From positions 1-64,000 of the forward strand of contig CATYVQ010000001.1 in NCBI GenBank assembly GCA_958413895.1: 64,000 nt of DNA, in the 5' to 3' direction. This DNA comes from an uncultured Collinsella sp. (lineage in GTDB: Bacteria > Actinomycetota > Coriobacteriia > Coriobacteriales > Coriobacteriaceae). Shown here one piece after another: positions 18,601-27,781 of the stretch. The position numbers and the translations under genes were made by a program. The first letter of the stretch is position 1, and the number at the start of each line of letters is the position of its first letter. The notes beneath the pieces are model-generated. The model searched no databases. It was not told the DNA's origin and was given only the letters and a program-made list of their open reading frames with translations.

Positions 18601-19075
18601 CCGGATCTGCCACTGCCAGGTCCGCCGCAGTAGCCTCGATGACCACGCGCTGCTTGACTGTCTGCGTGGTGCCATCGACGGTGCCTTCGAACTCATACGA
18701 GCCGGCAGGCAGCTGCGCCAGGGTTGCCGGAGCGTCGGCGCCGTTCAATTTCCAGATAACGTTCTCTTGCTTGGTGGCACCACTCTCATAGGTCGCCGTC
18801 ACGGTCTGAGGCAACGTGGCGTCGGAACCCTCGGCAACGTGTAGCTCGTTGAGGTTGGCAAAAGAGGCAATGTTGTCTTCACTCTGGTCTTGCGATGTTG
18901 TCTGGCTGGCGCCCTCGGATGCTGCAGCCGCACCCGTCGCATCGCTTTGCTCGGCAACGACTTGGGTGGTATCACCCTGCATCATCTCGGCGAACGCCTG
19001 CGGCGGCACCGAGCCGACCGTCATCGTCAGAGCCAAACCCGCGGTAATGGCCGCGTTGACATGCCTTCTGTTCAT
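12623..19075 (-). CDS. giant secreted Ig-repeat surface protein with C-terminal sortase signal
   Basis: 2150 residues from the ATG at 19075, which has GGGAGG 4 bp upstream; the frame extends to 19213 without a better start. A signal peptide (MNRRHVNAAITAGLAL, cleavage likely after QAFA near residue 29) is followed by about 22 tandem modules of 75-100 residues. Each has a [V/M]xxSDGxxxxxxVxW core typical of Big_4 bacterial Ig-like domains; one Big_2-like module (LRGNVTWTSSDPTTATVENG) comes last. The end has a sortase-type signal (SLAETGD), a hydrophobic stretch and basic residues, so the protein is probably anchored to peptidoglycan. No enzyme domain was found, so a stalk, adhesin or matrix role is inferred. 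No sortase gene is in the window. Confidence 0.9.
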   Translation of the reverse strand: MNRRHVNAAITAGLALTMTVGSVPPQAFAEMMQGDTTQVVAEQSDATGAAAASEGASQTTSQDQSEDNIASFANLNELHVAEGSDATLPQTVTATYESGATKQENVIWKLNGADAPATLAQLPAGSYEFEGTVDGTTQTVKQRVVIEATAADLAVADPAAVNAPDATETSNESGITVESIDANPILEKYVGADYYGQIQSSSVKVKLSDGTETSAYVDWDDKSQAAFNAATDESEIPITGQITGVSVNSNWITLAEPYEVSGVLKVYVPRSTSNGSWIWTAAGIAPAVPSSMSVDYSNGQSYTCPVEWNEISADQYQKEGTFVVEGHLKNYPSMLAHCTVTVRAVKSVQTELTCTTLTGEAPSLPYSAAVTFDNGATEQIPVSWDSFDASLYSKVGSFTVKGKLNGFDYREVTCTVTVKDPKDVLDLNSLRFERVVGDISPLSTYVYFPVTQSNNTTYTQGYQVNWDNADVSQFQKAGTYTVTGTLVTYNESSAANGLKVTAQVEVKEVASIDALAPVNTPVGVRPTTGGSLPYSVEVTFTDGTKKQCNIAWDPILDTQVASEGSFKLSGSLSYWTNTSSSSSSQVELGDSNRVTATISVRALQMPSSTSTSTLIGCQPNMPGSIEATMWNGSRGNFPVQWSTISQDALKNLGQITVSGYFTGSNIPATATVNVCDLEDSNIGKIAYVPGAGLLAPRYASTLYLSDGSSFYLQYSSGEPYSWDEFPQELLDGKPGEYEITGTITGSLAKVNAIAVCSEVKGVNNYSENGVTLGQSYEDWRVIYPGEEVNLDYFYVSGVLQDGTTFDSLGVNWDTYDRCPQKDCTITGTVAGTNIPVKVHVIVTKNWEAQPQTITVLKGSDGTAMLPGYVELISPDAAEHPDYSHKYAETKWNTKGFDWTQGGVVRGTATISFNAGYGMQTVDVPITATVKIASKATSVQGGTIWTVPGTKPMLPEYLEVRYDNDVSSEPQREKVTWDRVAEDAYAKDGSFKVKGKLQGGAEATITVDVCSVISVAVPERINTASGVFPELPWNVSVATSDGKTHNAQVQWDYVRPSVYTGEPGQVTTVSGTLFASGLDGYGDGTNTGLTVQTKIVIQGVEKAIDNGETAVTTKAGTAPAMPSKMAVEMSDGSVSTAAIDWDPIAPEKYERPGTFYATGHVVGFDAAAVMALLDDDGQKVGVDENGNVTAKVTVADKKAKKVALQPEAVVVNTTVGSMLELPDAVSVYFSDGSARDTRGSLGGIEIEKWTDTDGIDLSKPLAKKGTYKLVGKLKDVDNVNAIVYVNVSEAPRTITKLEAKSFSVASGTSKQDLYAQMPKQVVATYSDGSTDLLDIDVWDLSNVTAELLNRTGTVEITGTVKLNGAKVTCNVTVVDQDAQTPDHVEPIDVIEIVDNAKVSDLMDKLPSKVTVVMKDGKTKKETPVKWSQVDSLGRAGTEFEVTGLTDNGMTVKAQVKVTAHIVGFDTVDEIEVERDTKTADALAKLPDTVTAIYSDDTDSEADVTWDTKGLSDKDFAKEGEVTVKGTVAGTDQKVECTIKVVKPLREIPDHLAGTVDAVTLDDGAKPDAVVAALPKTVKVAMKDGSEVDSKIDWTAPKEAVTIKNDGTSFVVTGKTKVGNYDVNATVNLVPVVESIAGVKLSVARNTAAADIVLPAQVTLNMSDGSTKTAAVTWDKTPLTADALGKLGDVALEGKVEGTSVKAKCTVTVVKSNAEIPAFVEPVAGVSVPEGSSADAVREALKGVKATVLMKDGKTKVESEVTWSEVPAAAAAYGNSVVAKGVTVNGNLPVEVVVTSTTTINKVADVPQITVERDAKADTVTGQLPKKVAVTYSDGHTDEAVVTWNTDGLDKQLPSVGEYTLEGSVEGTTLKATCKLVVETPASEIPVRPATFAPVEVFEASSAADVLKALPKKVSVMMKDGSQEDYDVDWENVPTLDWGADDVTVGGKVRGTELTVSCMVRVKPRPAAKGLVIVDQNGKATTAETVLKVERGKAIDLAAAASNAADGALLRGNVTWTSSDPTTATVENGKVKALKNGTVVITATMPVDGDAAVIATLAEDGTVETPAPQQLTASVTVEVVEPVVVQEPTGGKDNGAKPDAKDSSGKKDGKKAAKGSLAETGDNTAVTVAALGGTGLLALIAAAIEKLRHCAE

Positions 19076-19089
19076 GTTTCCTCCCGACA

Positions 19090-19139
19090 CGCTCAACGGA
19101 CCAAACAGTACTGGTCCGATTGGCAAGTTAAGTTGAGCG
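19090..19139 (-). promoter_or_regulatory. nested inverted repeats in the leader of the Ig-repeat gene
   Basis: Outer arms CGCTCAAC (19090-19097) and GTTGAGCG (19132-19139) enclose inner arms GGACCA (19098-19103) and TGGTCC (19112-19117). The structure ends a few bases before the GGGAGG ribosome site of the 2150-residue protein, so it could be an operator or a translational control hairpin. Confidence 0.5.
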
Positions 19140-19241
19140 TATCCTTCGCCGATGGAGGTTTGCAATATGCTACAGGTTAAGCGGCATAAAAGATTTCGTA
19201 AACGGGCACCCAAGGGCAGCCAATTTGGGACGGGGCTTTTG

Positions 19242-19308
19242 AGTTGCGGTGATATACGGACTGTTTGAGGCTTCTGGCTTGTAAAACAGTCCGTATTTCA
19301 CCGCAACT
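19242..19308. repeat. TTGCGGTGAWATA palindrome, copy 3
   Basis: AGTTGCGGTGATATACGGAC is paired with the inverse ending GTATTTCACCGCAACT, with about 20 interior bases (TTTGAGGCTTCTGGCTTG). It is preceded directly by a GGGACGGGGC unit at 19216-19241 and lies just downstream of folC. Confidence 0.85.
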
Positions 19309-19322
19309 GCTGAGGGGATGGG

Positions 19323-20666
19323 TTAGCGCAGCAGGCCGGCTACTTCGCCGGCTAGGGTGATGGTGCCGGCGGCTATGAAGGACTCGCCGGCGGCATCGAA
19401 AGCTGCGAGGGCCTCGGACACGCTCGGGTATACGCCCGCGAGCTTATCGGCATCAACGAGGGCGGCGAGCTCCTCCGCCGGCAGGGCGCGATCGGAATCG
19501 GTCTGCGTCACGACCACACGGGGGAAGGCCGGAACAAGCACGTCGACGATGCCCGCCACGTCCTTATCGGCCAGCGCGGCGCACAGCAGCGTGGGGCGAT
19601 TCTCTACGCACGGATCGATTTCGTCCAGCGCGCTCACAAAGTTCTCGCAGCTCTGAGGGTTATGGCAAGCGTCGATCAGCTTGAGCGGATCAGTTCCCAG
19701 CACATCAAATCGGCCCGGCGTGGGGCAGCCCATAAGCGACGCATCGAGCTTATCATGATCGAGTTCACAGCCCAGATACCCCTCGCACAGCATAATCGCG
19801 CACGCAGCATTCTGCGGCTGATAGGCCGGCTTGACCATGCCCGACGTATAGATCGCACGCGGCGTGGTGCAGCTAAACTCAACCGTGTCGCCCACATGCG
19901 CCGGCACCTTAGTCGTGGCATGGTTCACCACCAGCGGCACCACACCGCACTCACTGCAACGGGCATCCATCACGCGCTGAACGCTCGCCTCATGCGTGCC
20001 CTCACCCAGCACAACCAGGCGTCCGGGCTTAATGACCGCAGCCTTCTCACCCGCAATGGCCTCGAGCGTATCGCCCAAAATGCGTGTATGGTCGAGGCCG
20101 ATACCCGTAATGGCAACGGCGACGGGATCGGTAGCACTCGTGGCGTCCCAACGCCCGCCCATGCCAACCTCGAGCACGGCAACATCCACCGCGGCCTCGG
20201 CAAACACGACAAGTGCGGCAGCCGTTAGCAGGTCAAACGGCGTGATGGTATAGGCGCGCTCCCCCGCCGCCACACGACGAGCATTCACACGACGCCCCGC
20301 CTCGACAGCTGCCGAAACGCCACGGGCAAACGCCTCATCGCTCACAACGCGCCCGTCAACTTCCATGCGCTCGGGATAGCGTACCAGCTGCGGCGACGTA
20401 TACAGCGCAGTCTTGAGCCCCTCGCCACGCAAGATAGCAGCCGAGAAACGTGTGGTCGAAGTCTTGCCATTGGTACCGGCAACCTGAATGCAATCAAAGT
20501 ACTCGTCCGGACGCCCCAACTCATCAAGCATATCGACAACTGTCTCAAGCAGAGGCCCAGCATCCCCAGAAATCCGCCCCGTATCAGCAGCCAAAGCAAC
20601 GGCATCATCAAACGAAAGCAACTCAAACGAAAAAGGAACGACATACGACCCAGAACGCTTAGCCAT
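19323..20666 (-). CDS. folC: folylpolyglutamate / dihydrofolate synthase
   Basis: 447 residues, Mur-ligase family. It adds glutamate to (dihydro)folates using ATP in the cytoplasm. The P-loop QVAGTNGKTSTTRFSAAIL near residue 45 and the folate-enzyme motifs TSPQLVRYPERM, VGMGGRWDATS, GLDHTRILGDTLEAIAGEKA and IDACHNPQSCENF are all present. The ATG at 20666 is preferred to the upstream 20723 because GAGGGGAC lies about 10 bp before it and homology begins near MAKRSGSYVVPFSF. No other folate gene is in the window. Confidence 0.93.
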   Translation of the reverse strand: MAKRSGSYVVPFSFELLSFDDAVALAADTGRISGDAGPLLETVVDMLDELGRPDEYFDCIQVAGTNGKTSTTRFSAAILRGEGLKTALYTSPQLVRYPERMEVDGRVVSDEAFARGVSAAVEAGRRVNARRVAAGERAYTITPFDLLTAAALVVFAEAAVDVAVLEVGMGGRWDATSATDPVAVAITGIGLDHTRILGDTLEAIAGEKAAVIKPGRLVVLGEGTHEASVQRVMDARCSECGVVPLVVNHATTKVPAHVGDTVEFSCTTPRAIYTSGMVKPAYQPQNAACAIMLCEGYLGCELDHDKLDASLMGCPTPGRFDVLGTDPLKLIDACHNPQSCENFVSALDEIDPCVENRPTLLCAALADKDVAGIVDVLVPAFPRVVVTQTDSDRALPAEELAALVDADKLAGVYPSVSEALAAFDAAGESFIAAGTITLAGEVAGLLR

Positions 20667-20940
20667 AACCCAAAGTCCCCTCAACATAAAAAGAGGCCCG
20701 AATCGACAACGAGCCCCTCCCATTCAAAATATCAGCCCAACACCGCTTTGCAGCGACCTCAAGGCCACAGCCAAGTGGCCCCACCAGGCAGCGGACGCCT
20801 CCGTAACCGCTATGGGAGCGGTTTGGGGCTTTGCTCGATACAAGTTCCGCACGAGCCGAAGGCCACTTAATGTGGCCTTCGTGCGAGCAGGACTGTCCGC
20901 AGTAGCGAGCAATGCCCCAAACCGCGTCCCCCAGTAACGC
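20667..20940. other. intergenic between folC and valS with structured repeat A
   Basis: Holds a GGCCAC / GTGGCC hairpin (about 20763-20780) and the 108-bp nested palindrome A described separately. No ORF is credible here. The valS transcript ends into this region without an obvious T-tract terminator. Confidence 0.7.
20818..20925. repeat. nested palindrome A (bulged-hairpin element downstream of valS)
   Basis: The outer 20-base arms 20818-20837 and 20906-20925 are inverse copies with one mismatch. Inside lies a hairpin with stem CGCAC (20848-20852) / GTGCG (20880-20884), a one-sided GAGCC bulge, then GAAGGCCAC / CTTC-side GTGGCCTTC around TTAAT. The core is shared with element B at 23658-23770, where GGCC is replaced by AGC with the partner strand changed to match. 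The outer arms of A and B are unrelated. Confidence 0.85.
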
Positions 20941-23637
<2,697 letters not shown>

Positions 23638-23657
23638 ATATCTCTCCCTGTCCCGCC

Positions 23658-23770
23658 GGCGTGTCCGCCTGCTTGGTTTTCGCTCGGTCAGGTCCTGGCT
23701 CGCACGAAGAGCACATTTAGTGCTCTTCGGCTCGTGCGGAATCTACGAAAACCAAGCAGGCGGACACGCC
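23658..23770. repeat. nested palindrome B (bulged-hairpin element in the valS leader)
   Basis: The outer arms 23658-23682 and 23746-23770 are perfect 25-base inverse copies. Inside, read on the minus strand, is CGCAC, a GAGCC bulge, then GAAGAGCAC-TAAAT-GTGCTCTTC, then GTGCG. This is the same architecture and largely the same sequence as element A. Its promoter-distal arm ends about 20 bases before the valS start codon, so in the transcript it could affect ribosome access. Confidence 0.88.
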
Positions 23771-23846
23771 TTAGGTATCGATTACTTCAGTCTGAAGGTA
23801 CTAACTTGACAATCTCACAGAATAGCACAGGCATACCTACCGAAAA

Positions 23847-23926
23847 GGGACAGGTTTATTTTGGTAGGTTTTATCAGGGGAAACGACATTTGCCCATATA
23901 AAAACCGACCAAGATAAACCTGTCCC
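23847..23926. repeat. 80-bp GGGACAGGTTTA palindrome
   Basis: The left arm GGGACAGGTTTATTTTGG and the inverse right arm ending AAACCTGTCCC pair over about 29 bases with a few mismatches (T/C and A/C changes). The loop contains GGGGAAA / TTTGCCC. GGGACAGG ends of this type are common in REP-like elements of many bacteria. Confidence 0.8.
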
Positions 23927-23932
23927 TAAAAG

Positions 23933-23962
23933 GCAGGCCCCGCGGTGGTTGCCGCGAGGCCT
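23933..23962 (-). terminator. probable terminator of clpX
   Basis: AGGCCTCGCGG / CCGCGGGGCCT stem beginning about 15 bases after the clpX stop, followed leftward by GCCTTTTAG. The T-run is short. Confidence 0.6.
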
Positions 23963-23975
23963 GAATTCAAGCTAT

Positions 23976-25382
23976 TTAACCGTAGATGCGTTGGGGCTGC
24001 TCTTCGCCCTTTACGGAGGCTTCGGTCACGATAACCTTGGCGACACCTTCCTCGCTCGGGAGGTCGAACATCGTCTGCTGCAGCACGTCCTCGCAGATGG
24101 AACGCAGGCCGCGGGCGCCGGTCTTACGGGCAAGCGCCATGCGGGCGATTTCATGCAGGGCGGCGTCCTCAAACTCCAGCTCAACGTCCTCCAGCTGGAA
24201 CATCTTGCGGTACTGACGCACCACGGCGTTCTTGGGCTCGGTCAGGATCGACACCAGGTCGTCCTCGTCAAGCGCCTGCGTCTGGGTGACGACGGGCGTA
24301 CGTCCCACAAACTCGGGGATCATGCCAAAAGCGTTGAGGTCCTGCGGGAGCACCTGACGCAGCAGATCGTTCTCGTCGACCGAGGTGGGGCCGGCGATCT
24401 CGGAGTTAAAGCCCACGCCCTTGTTACCCACGCGGTCGGCGATGATCTTGTCCAGACCAACGAAGGCACCGCCGCAGATGAACAGGATGTTAGTCGTGTC
24501 GATCTGCAGCAGCTCCTGCTGGGGATGCTTGCGGCCGCCGGTGGGCGGAACGCTCGCCACCGTGCCCTCAAGAATCTTAAGCAGCGCCTGCTGAACGCCC
24601 TCGCCCGAAACGTCGCGGGTGATGGAGAGGTTCTCGGCTTTGCGGGCGATCTTGTCGATCTCGTCCACATAGATGATGCCCACCTGCGCGCGCTCAATAT
24701 CGCCATCGGCGGCGTTGATGAGCTTAAGCAGGATGTTCTCCACGTCCTCGCCCACGTAGCCGGCCTCGGTAAGCGCGGTTGCGTCGGCGATGGCAAACGG
24801 CACCTCGAGGATGCGCGCGAGCGTCTGGGCCAGCAACGTCTTGCCGGTACCGGTGGGACCGAGCAGCAGGATGTTGGACTTGGCGAGCTCTACCTCGTCC
24901 ATATCGTCGTCGAGCTGCGAGTCCAAGCCGTCGTCAAAGGCCGAAAGCGCAGCACCGCCCTCGATCACGCGGCGATAATGGTTGTACACGGCCACCGACA
25001 TGGCGCGCTTGGCGTCCTCCTGACCCATAACATAGGCCGAAAGCTCGTCATAGATCTCGTGCGGCGTCGGCACGTGCGTGATGACCTGGCGGTCGTCCTC
25101 GAGCTCAAAGCCCTCGGTCTCGGGGTCCACGGCGGGCTGGGATGCAGCCTGGCCGTGGTCGTTGAGGAAGCCCGGCAGCTTGCCGTTGCGGGCAGCGTCC
25201 ATAAAGTCCGAAGCCAGCGACTCCTCCAGAATCTCGGAACAGGCGGCGACGCACTCGTCACAGATAAAGATGTTGGTCGGGCCCTTTACGAGGCGACGGA
25301 CCTGACCCTGCTCTTTTCCGCAGAAGGAGCAGCGGATGGGGTTGCCGTTCTCGTCGAAGTTGTCCTGCATGTTACCGGCCAT
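23976..25382 (-). CDS. clpX: ClpX, ATP-dependent unfoldase of ClpXP
   Basis: 468 residues. It unfolds tagged proteins and feeds them to ClpP. The N-terminal zinc-binding domain (CSFCGKEQ, then CDECVAAC) is followed by the AAA+ core with Walker A LLLGPTGTGKTLLAQTLA, Walker B IIYVDEIDKIA and the EFVGRTPV sensor region. It is somewhat longer than E. coli ClpX (424), with an insert of about 35 residues between the zinc domain and the AAA+ core and a short C-terminal tail. It starts one base after the clpP stop, giving the conserved order tig-clpP-clpX. Confidence 0.97.
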   Translation of the reverse strand: MAGNMQDNFDENGNPIRCSFCGKEQGQVRRLVKGPTNIFICDECVAACSEILEESLASDFMDAARNGKLPGFLNDHGQAASQPAVDPETEGFELEDDRQVITHVPTPHEIYDELSAYVMGQEDAKRAMSVAVYNHYRRVIEGGAALSAFDDGLDSQLDDDMDEVELAKSNILLLGPTGTGKTLLAQTLARILEVPFAIADATALTEAGYVGEDVENILLKLINAADGDIERAQVGIIYVDEIDKIARKAENLSITRDVSGEGVQQALLKILEGTVASVPPTGGRKHPQQELLQIDTTNILFICGGAFVGLDKIIADRVGNKGVGFNSEIAGPTSVDENDLLRQVLPQDLNAFGMIPEFVGRTPVVTQTQALDEDDLVSILTEPKNAVVRQYRKMFQLEDVELEFEDAALHEIARMALARKTGARGLRSICEDVLQQTMFDLPSEEGVAKVIVTEASVKGEEQPQRIYG

Positions 25383-25383
25383 C

Positions 25384-26004
25384 CTAGGCGTCCTTCGCGG
25401 CGAGGTCGCGCGAGGTGACGATACGGTCGATCAGGCCGTAGTCGAGGGCCTCGGCAGCGGTCAGGTAGTTGTCGCGCTCGGTATCGGCCTGAACCTTCTC
25501 GATGGGCTGGCCCGAGGCATCGGACAGGATCTGGTTGAGCTCGCGGCGGGTCTTCTTGATCTCCTCGGCCACGATCTCGATCTCGGTCTGCTGACCCTGG
25601 GCACCGCCGCTGGGCTGGTGAATCATGACCTTGGAGTGCGGCAGGCAGAAGCGCTTGCCCTTAGCGCCGGCCGAAAGCAGCACGGCGGCCATGGACGCGG
25701 CCATACCGACGCAGATGGTGGAAACCTGCGGCTTGATGAAGTTCATGGTGTCAAGAATCGCCAAGCCGGAGTAAACCTCGCCACCGGGCGAATTGATATA
25801 GAGCGAGATATCCTTCTCGGCATCCTGGCTTTCAAGATGCAGCAGCTGGGCAACGACCAGGTTGGCACTGACGGAGTTGATCTCCTCGCCCAAGAAGATG
25901 ATGCGGTCGTTGAGCAGGCGCGAATAGATATCGTAGCTGCGCTCGCCGCGCGGCGTCTGCTCGATAACGTATGGCACGAGGGCGGAATCGAACTTAGCGA
26001 TCAT
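25384..26004 (-). CDS. clpP: ClpP protease subunit
   Basis: About 206 residues. It is the serine peptidase chamber that pairs with ClpX. The catalytic Ser lies in GMAASMAAVLLSAG, the His in LPHSKVMIHQPSGG and the Asp in ERDNYLTAAEALDYGLIDRI. The start is ambiguous among 26034, 26016, 26010 and 26004. The ATG at 26004 (MIAKFDSALVPYVIEQTPRG) has GGAG 6 bases upstream, the best-spaced site. A hairpin lies between tig and this gene. Confidence 0.95.
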   Translation of the reverse strand: MIAKFDSALVPYVIEQTPRGERSYDIYSRLLNDRIIFLGEEINSVSANLVVAQLLHLESQDAEKDISLYINSPGGEVYSGLAILDTMNFIKPQVSTICVGMAASMAAVLLSAGAKGKRFCLPHSKVMIHQPSGGAQGQQTEIEIVAEEIKKTRRELNQILSDASGQPIEKVQADTERDNYLTAAEALDYGLIDRIVTSRDLAAKDA

Positions 26005-26051
26005 ACGCATCTCCATTTCTCTCTTGCGGACCAAATTGGTTCTAGATAAAC

Positions 26052-26092
26052 GTACGGTGCCCGCATGCTATGCATTGGCTGGCACCGTACGA
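26052..26092 (-). terminator. hairpin between tig and clpP
   Basis: CGTACGGTGCC / GGCACCGTACG, an 11-bp perfect stem around a loop of about 19 bases, followed leftward by TTTATCT. It can end tig transcription partially and so set the tig to clpPX ratio, or mark an independent clpP promoter region. The T-tract is modest. Confidence 0.65.
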
Positions 26093-26167
26093 AGCAACCG
26101 GATAACCGGTGTATAACTTTACCCCATCACGGGCGCATGCATGCGCTCGCGGGCAAGGTGGCGAGAA

Positions 26168-27466
26168 TTACTCGGCGTCCTTGGCGGTCTCGTCGACCTC
26201 GGTCACCTTGGCGTTCTCGACCAGGTGGTCGACGGCCTTGGAACGACGGATGGACTCGCGGACGGCAGGCATGCGGCCATCAGCGATGAACTCGGCCTTG
26301 GAAGCCTCGACGTCCTTGACGCCGGCCTTCTCGAACTCGGCGTTGATGTCGTCCTCGGTGACCTCGATCTTGAGCTCACGGGCGAGGGCGTCGAGCGCCA
26401 GGGACTCACGGGCAACGTCGTTGGCCTGCTTGTGCAGGTCGCCGATGAACTGCTCCATGGTCAGGCCAGAAGCGGGCAGCCAGGTGTCGAGCGTCATGCC
26501 GCGGGCAGCGAGGTTGGACAGGAAGTTCTGGCCGAGCTCCTCAAAGACGGACTGCTCGTAGTCGGCGTCCATCTCCTCGAGCTGCAGACGCTCGGCGAGA
26601 GCGGAGACGCAACGGTTCTCCTTCTCGGCCGGGAGGCGGGAAGCCTTGTCCTGCTCGATCTCGATCTTGATGGCGTCGCGCATGGCCTCGATGCTGTCGA
26701 AGCCAAAGTCGGACTTGACGAGCTCGTCGGTGAGCTCGGGGGTGTTGCGGACCTTGATGCCCTTGACGGTGACCTCGACGGTGTGGGTCTCGGCCTCCTC
26801 GCCCTCCTCGACCTCGTCGGTCCAGGTGACAGTCTTGACGTCGTCAACGTTAGCGCCGATCAGGGCCTCGTTGAACTCCTTGGGGTTGCTGTCGCTACCG
26901 GCGATGAGCATGCGGCCCTCGGCGGCAAAGTTGTCGGCGTTCTCGACGGCCTTGAGGTCGACGGTGACGTAGTCCTCGGCCTCGACGGCGCGACCCTCGA
27001 CGTCCTCGAAGGTGGCACGGTAGTTGAGGAGCATCTCGACCTGGTTGTTGATCTCGGACTCGGTGACCTCCGCGGGAGGCATCTCGATCTCGACGGCGTC
27101 GAAGGAGGAGAGCTCAGCGGCGGGACGCAGGGAGAACTCGACGGTGTAGGTGTAGTCCTCGTGATCCTTAGCGAGGTCGAGCTCCTTGTAGTCACCGTTC
27201 TTGGTGGGGACGATGTCCAGCTCGTTGAGGACGGCGGGCTCGTTGGCGGCGATCAGGTCGTTGGTGGCCTGAGCGAGGGTAGCCTCGGCGCCAAGAGCGG
27301 AGTCGATGACCGGACGGGGGGCCTTACCGGCACGGAAGCCCGGGAAGCGGTACTTCTTGGCGGTGTCCTTGTAGGCCTTCTTGATCGCGGCGTCGACGTC
27401 GGCGGCCGGGATGGTGACCGTAGCGGTGAGCTTGGCGTCCTTGACGTCAGAAGCGGTGATGTTCAA
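26168..27466 (-). CDS. tig: trigger factor chaperone / prolyl isomerase
   Basis: About 432 residues. It binds the ribosome exit tunnel and shields nascent chains. The ribosome-binding signature appears as KKYRFPGFRAGKAPRPVI near residue 32. The middle FKBP-like domain is present (EAEDYVTVDLKAVENA) and the C-terminal domain ends in TEVDETAKDAE. The frame opens at 27523, but AGGAGG lies immediately before GTG (27469) and TTG (27466). The TTG with a 6-base spacer is chosen, and GTG is an equal alternative. It leads the tig-clpP-clpX cluster. Confidence 0.94.
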   Translation of the reverse strand: MNITASDVKDAKLTATVTIPAADVDAAIKKAYKDTAKKYRFPGFRAGKAPRPVIDSALGAEATLAQATNDLIAANEPAVLNELDIVPTKNGDYKELDLAKDHEDYTYTVEFSLRPAAELSSFDAVEIEMPPAEVTESEINNQVEMLLNYRATFEDVEGRAVEAEDYVTVDLKAVENADNFAAEGRMLIAGSDSNPKEFNEALIGANVDDVKTVTWTDEVEEGEEAETHTVEVTVKGIKVRNTPELTDELVKSDFGFDSIEAMRDAIKIEIEQDKASRLPAEKENRCVSALAERLQLEEMDADYEQSVFEELGQNFLSNLAARGMTLDTWLPASGLTMEQFIGDLHKQANDVARESLALDALARELKIEVTEDDINAEFEKAGVKDVEASKAEFIADGRMPAVRESIRRSKAVDHLVENAKVTEVDETAKDAE

Positions 27467-27560
27467 CACGTTCCTCCTCATACTGCCCAGCTTATCTGAG
27501 GTGCTGGTACCTTTATGCAACAAAGTGTCGCGAGGGCATAAGCCGACGCGGGTGCGTTGG

Positions 27561-27641
27561 TGCGGGCGAAAGGACTCGAACCTTCACGGGAATCCCACCA
27601 GAACCTAAATCTGGCGCGTCTACCAATTCCGCCACGCCCGC
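27561..27641 (-). tRNA. tRNA-Leu (anticodon TAG)
   Basis: 81 bases on the minus strand. Acceptor GCGGGCG pairs with CGCCCGC and the discriminator is A. The anticodon stem CCAGA / TCTGG holds loop TTTAGGT, giving TAG for CUA codons. A short variable arm and the TTCGAGTCC T-loop are clear. CCA is not encoded. Confidence 0.95.
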
Positions 27642-27728
27642 ATGAGCGCACAGACTAGGAATGATAGCAGATACGAACGGCAAGCGCACGCACACCTTTT
27701 ACAAGCTCACGACCTCACCACGAGTGCA

Positions 27729-27752
27729 AAAGGCGGGACGAGTTGCCCCGCC
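27729..27752 (-). terminator. terminator of the molybdenum hydroxylase operon
   Basis: GGCGGGGC / GTCCCGCC stem followed by TTTTGC on the minus strand, about 30 bases after the stop at 27782. Confidence 0.75.
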
Positions 27753-27781
27753 CCGCCCATTACGACTTGTTCGCTGACCCG

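Larger units (their letters stand above)
23638..23975. other. intergenic between clpX and valS with two palindromes
   Basis: About 340 bases holding palindrome B (the immediate leader of valS), an 80-bp GGGACAGG palindrome and the clpX terminator hairpin. No ORF is credible. The valS promoter presumably lies between 23770 and 23845, but no clear boxes were recognised. Confidence 0.75.

Noticed and set aside
20818..20925. A retron-type msr-msd RNA
   Set aside because: Outer inverted arms enclosing a hairpin resemble retron RNAs, but there is no reverse transcriptase gene near either copy.
23638..23975. T-box riboswitch upstream of valS (and of thrS at 6534-6766)
   Set aside because: No conserved T-box sequence (AGGGTGGNACCGCG-like) or specifier stem could be found; the palindromes have a different architecture.
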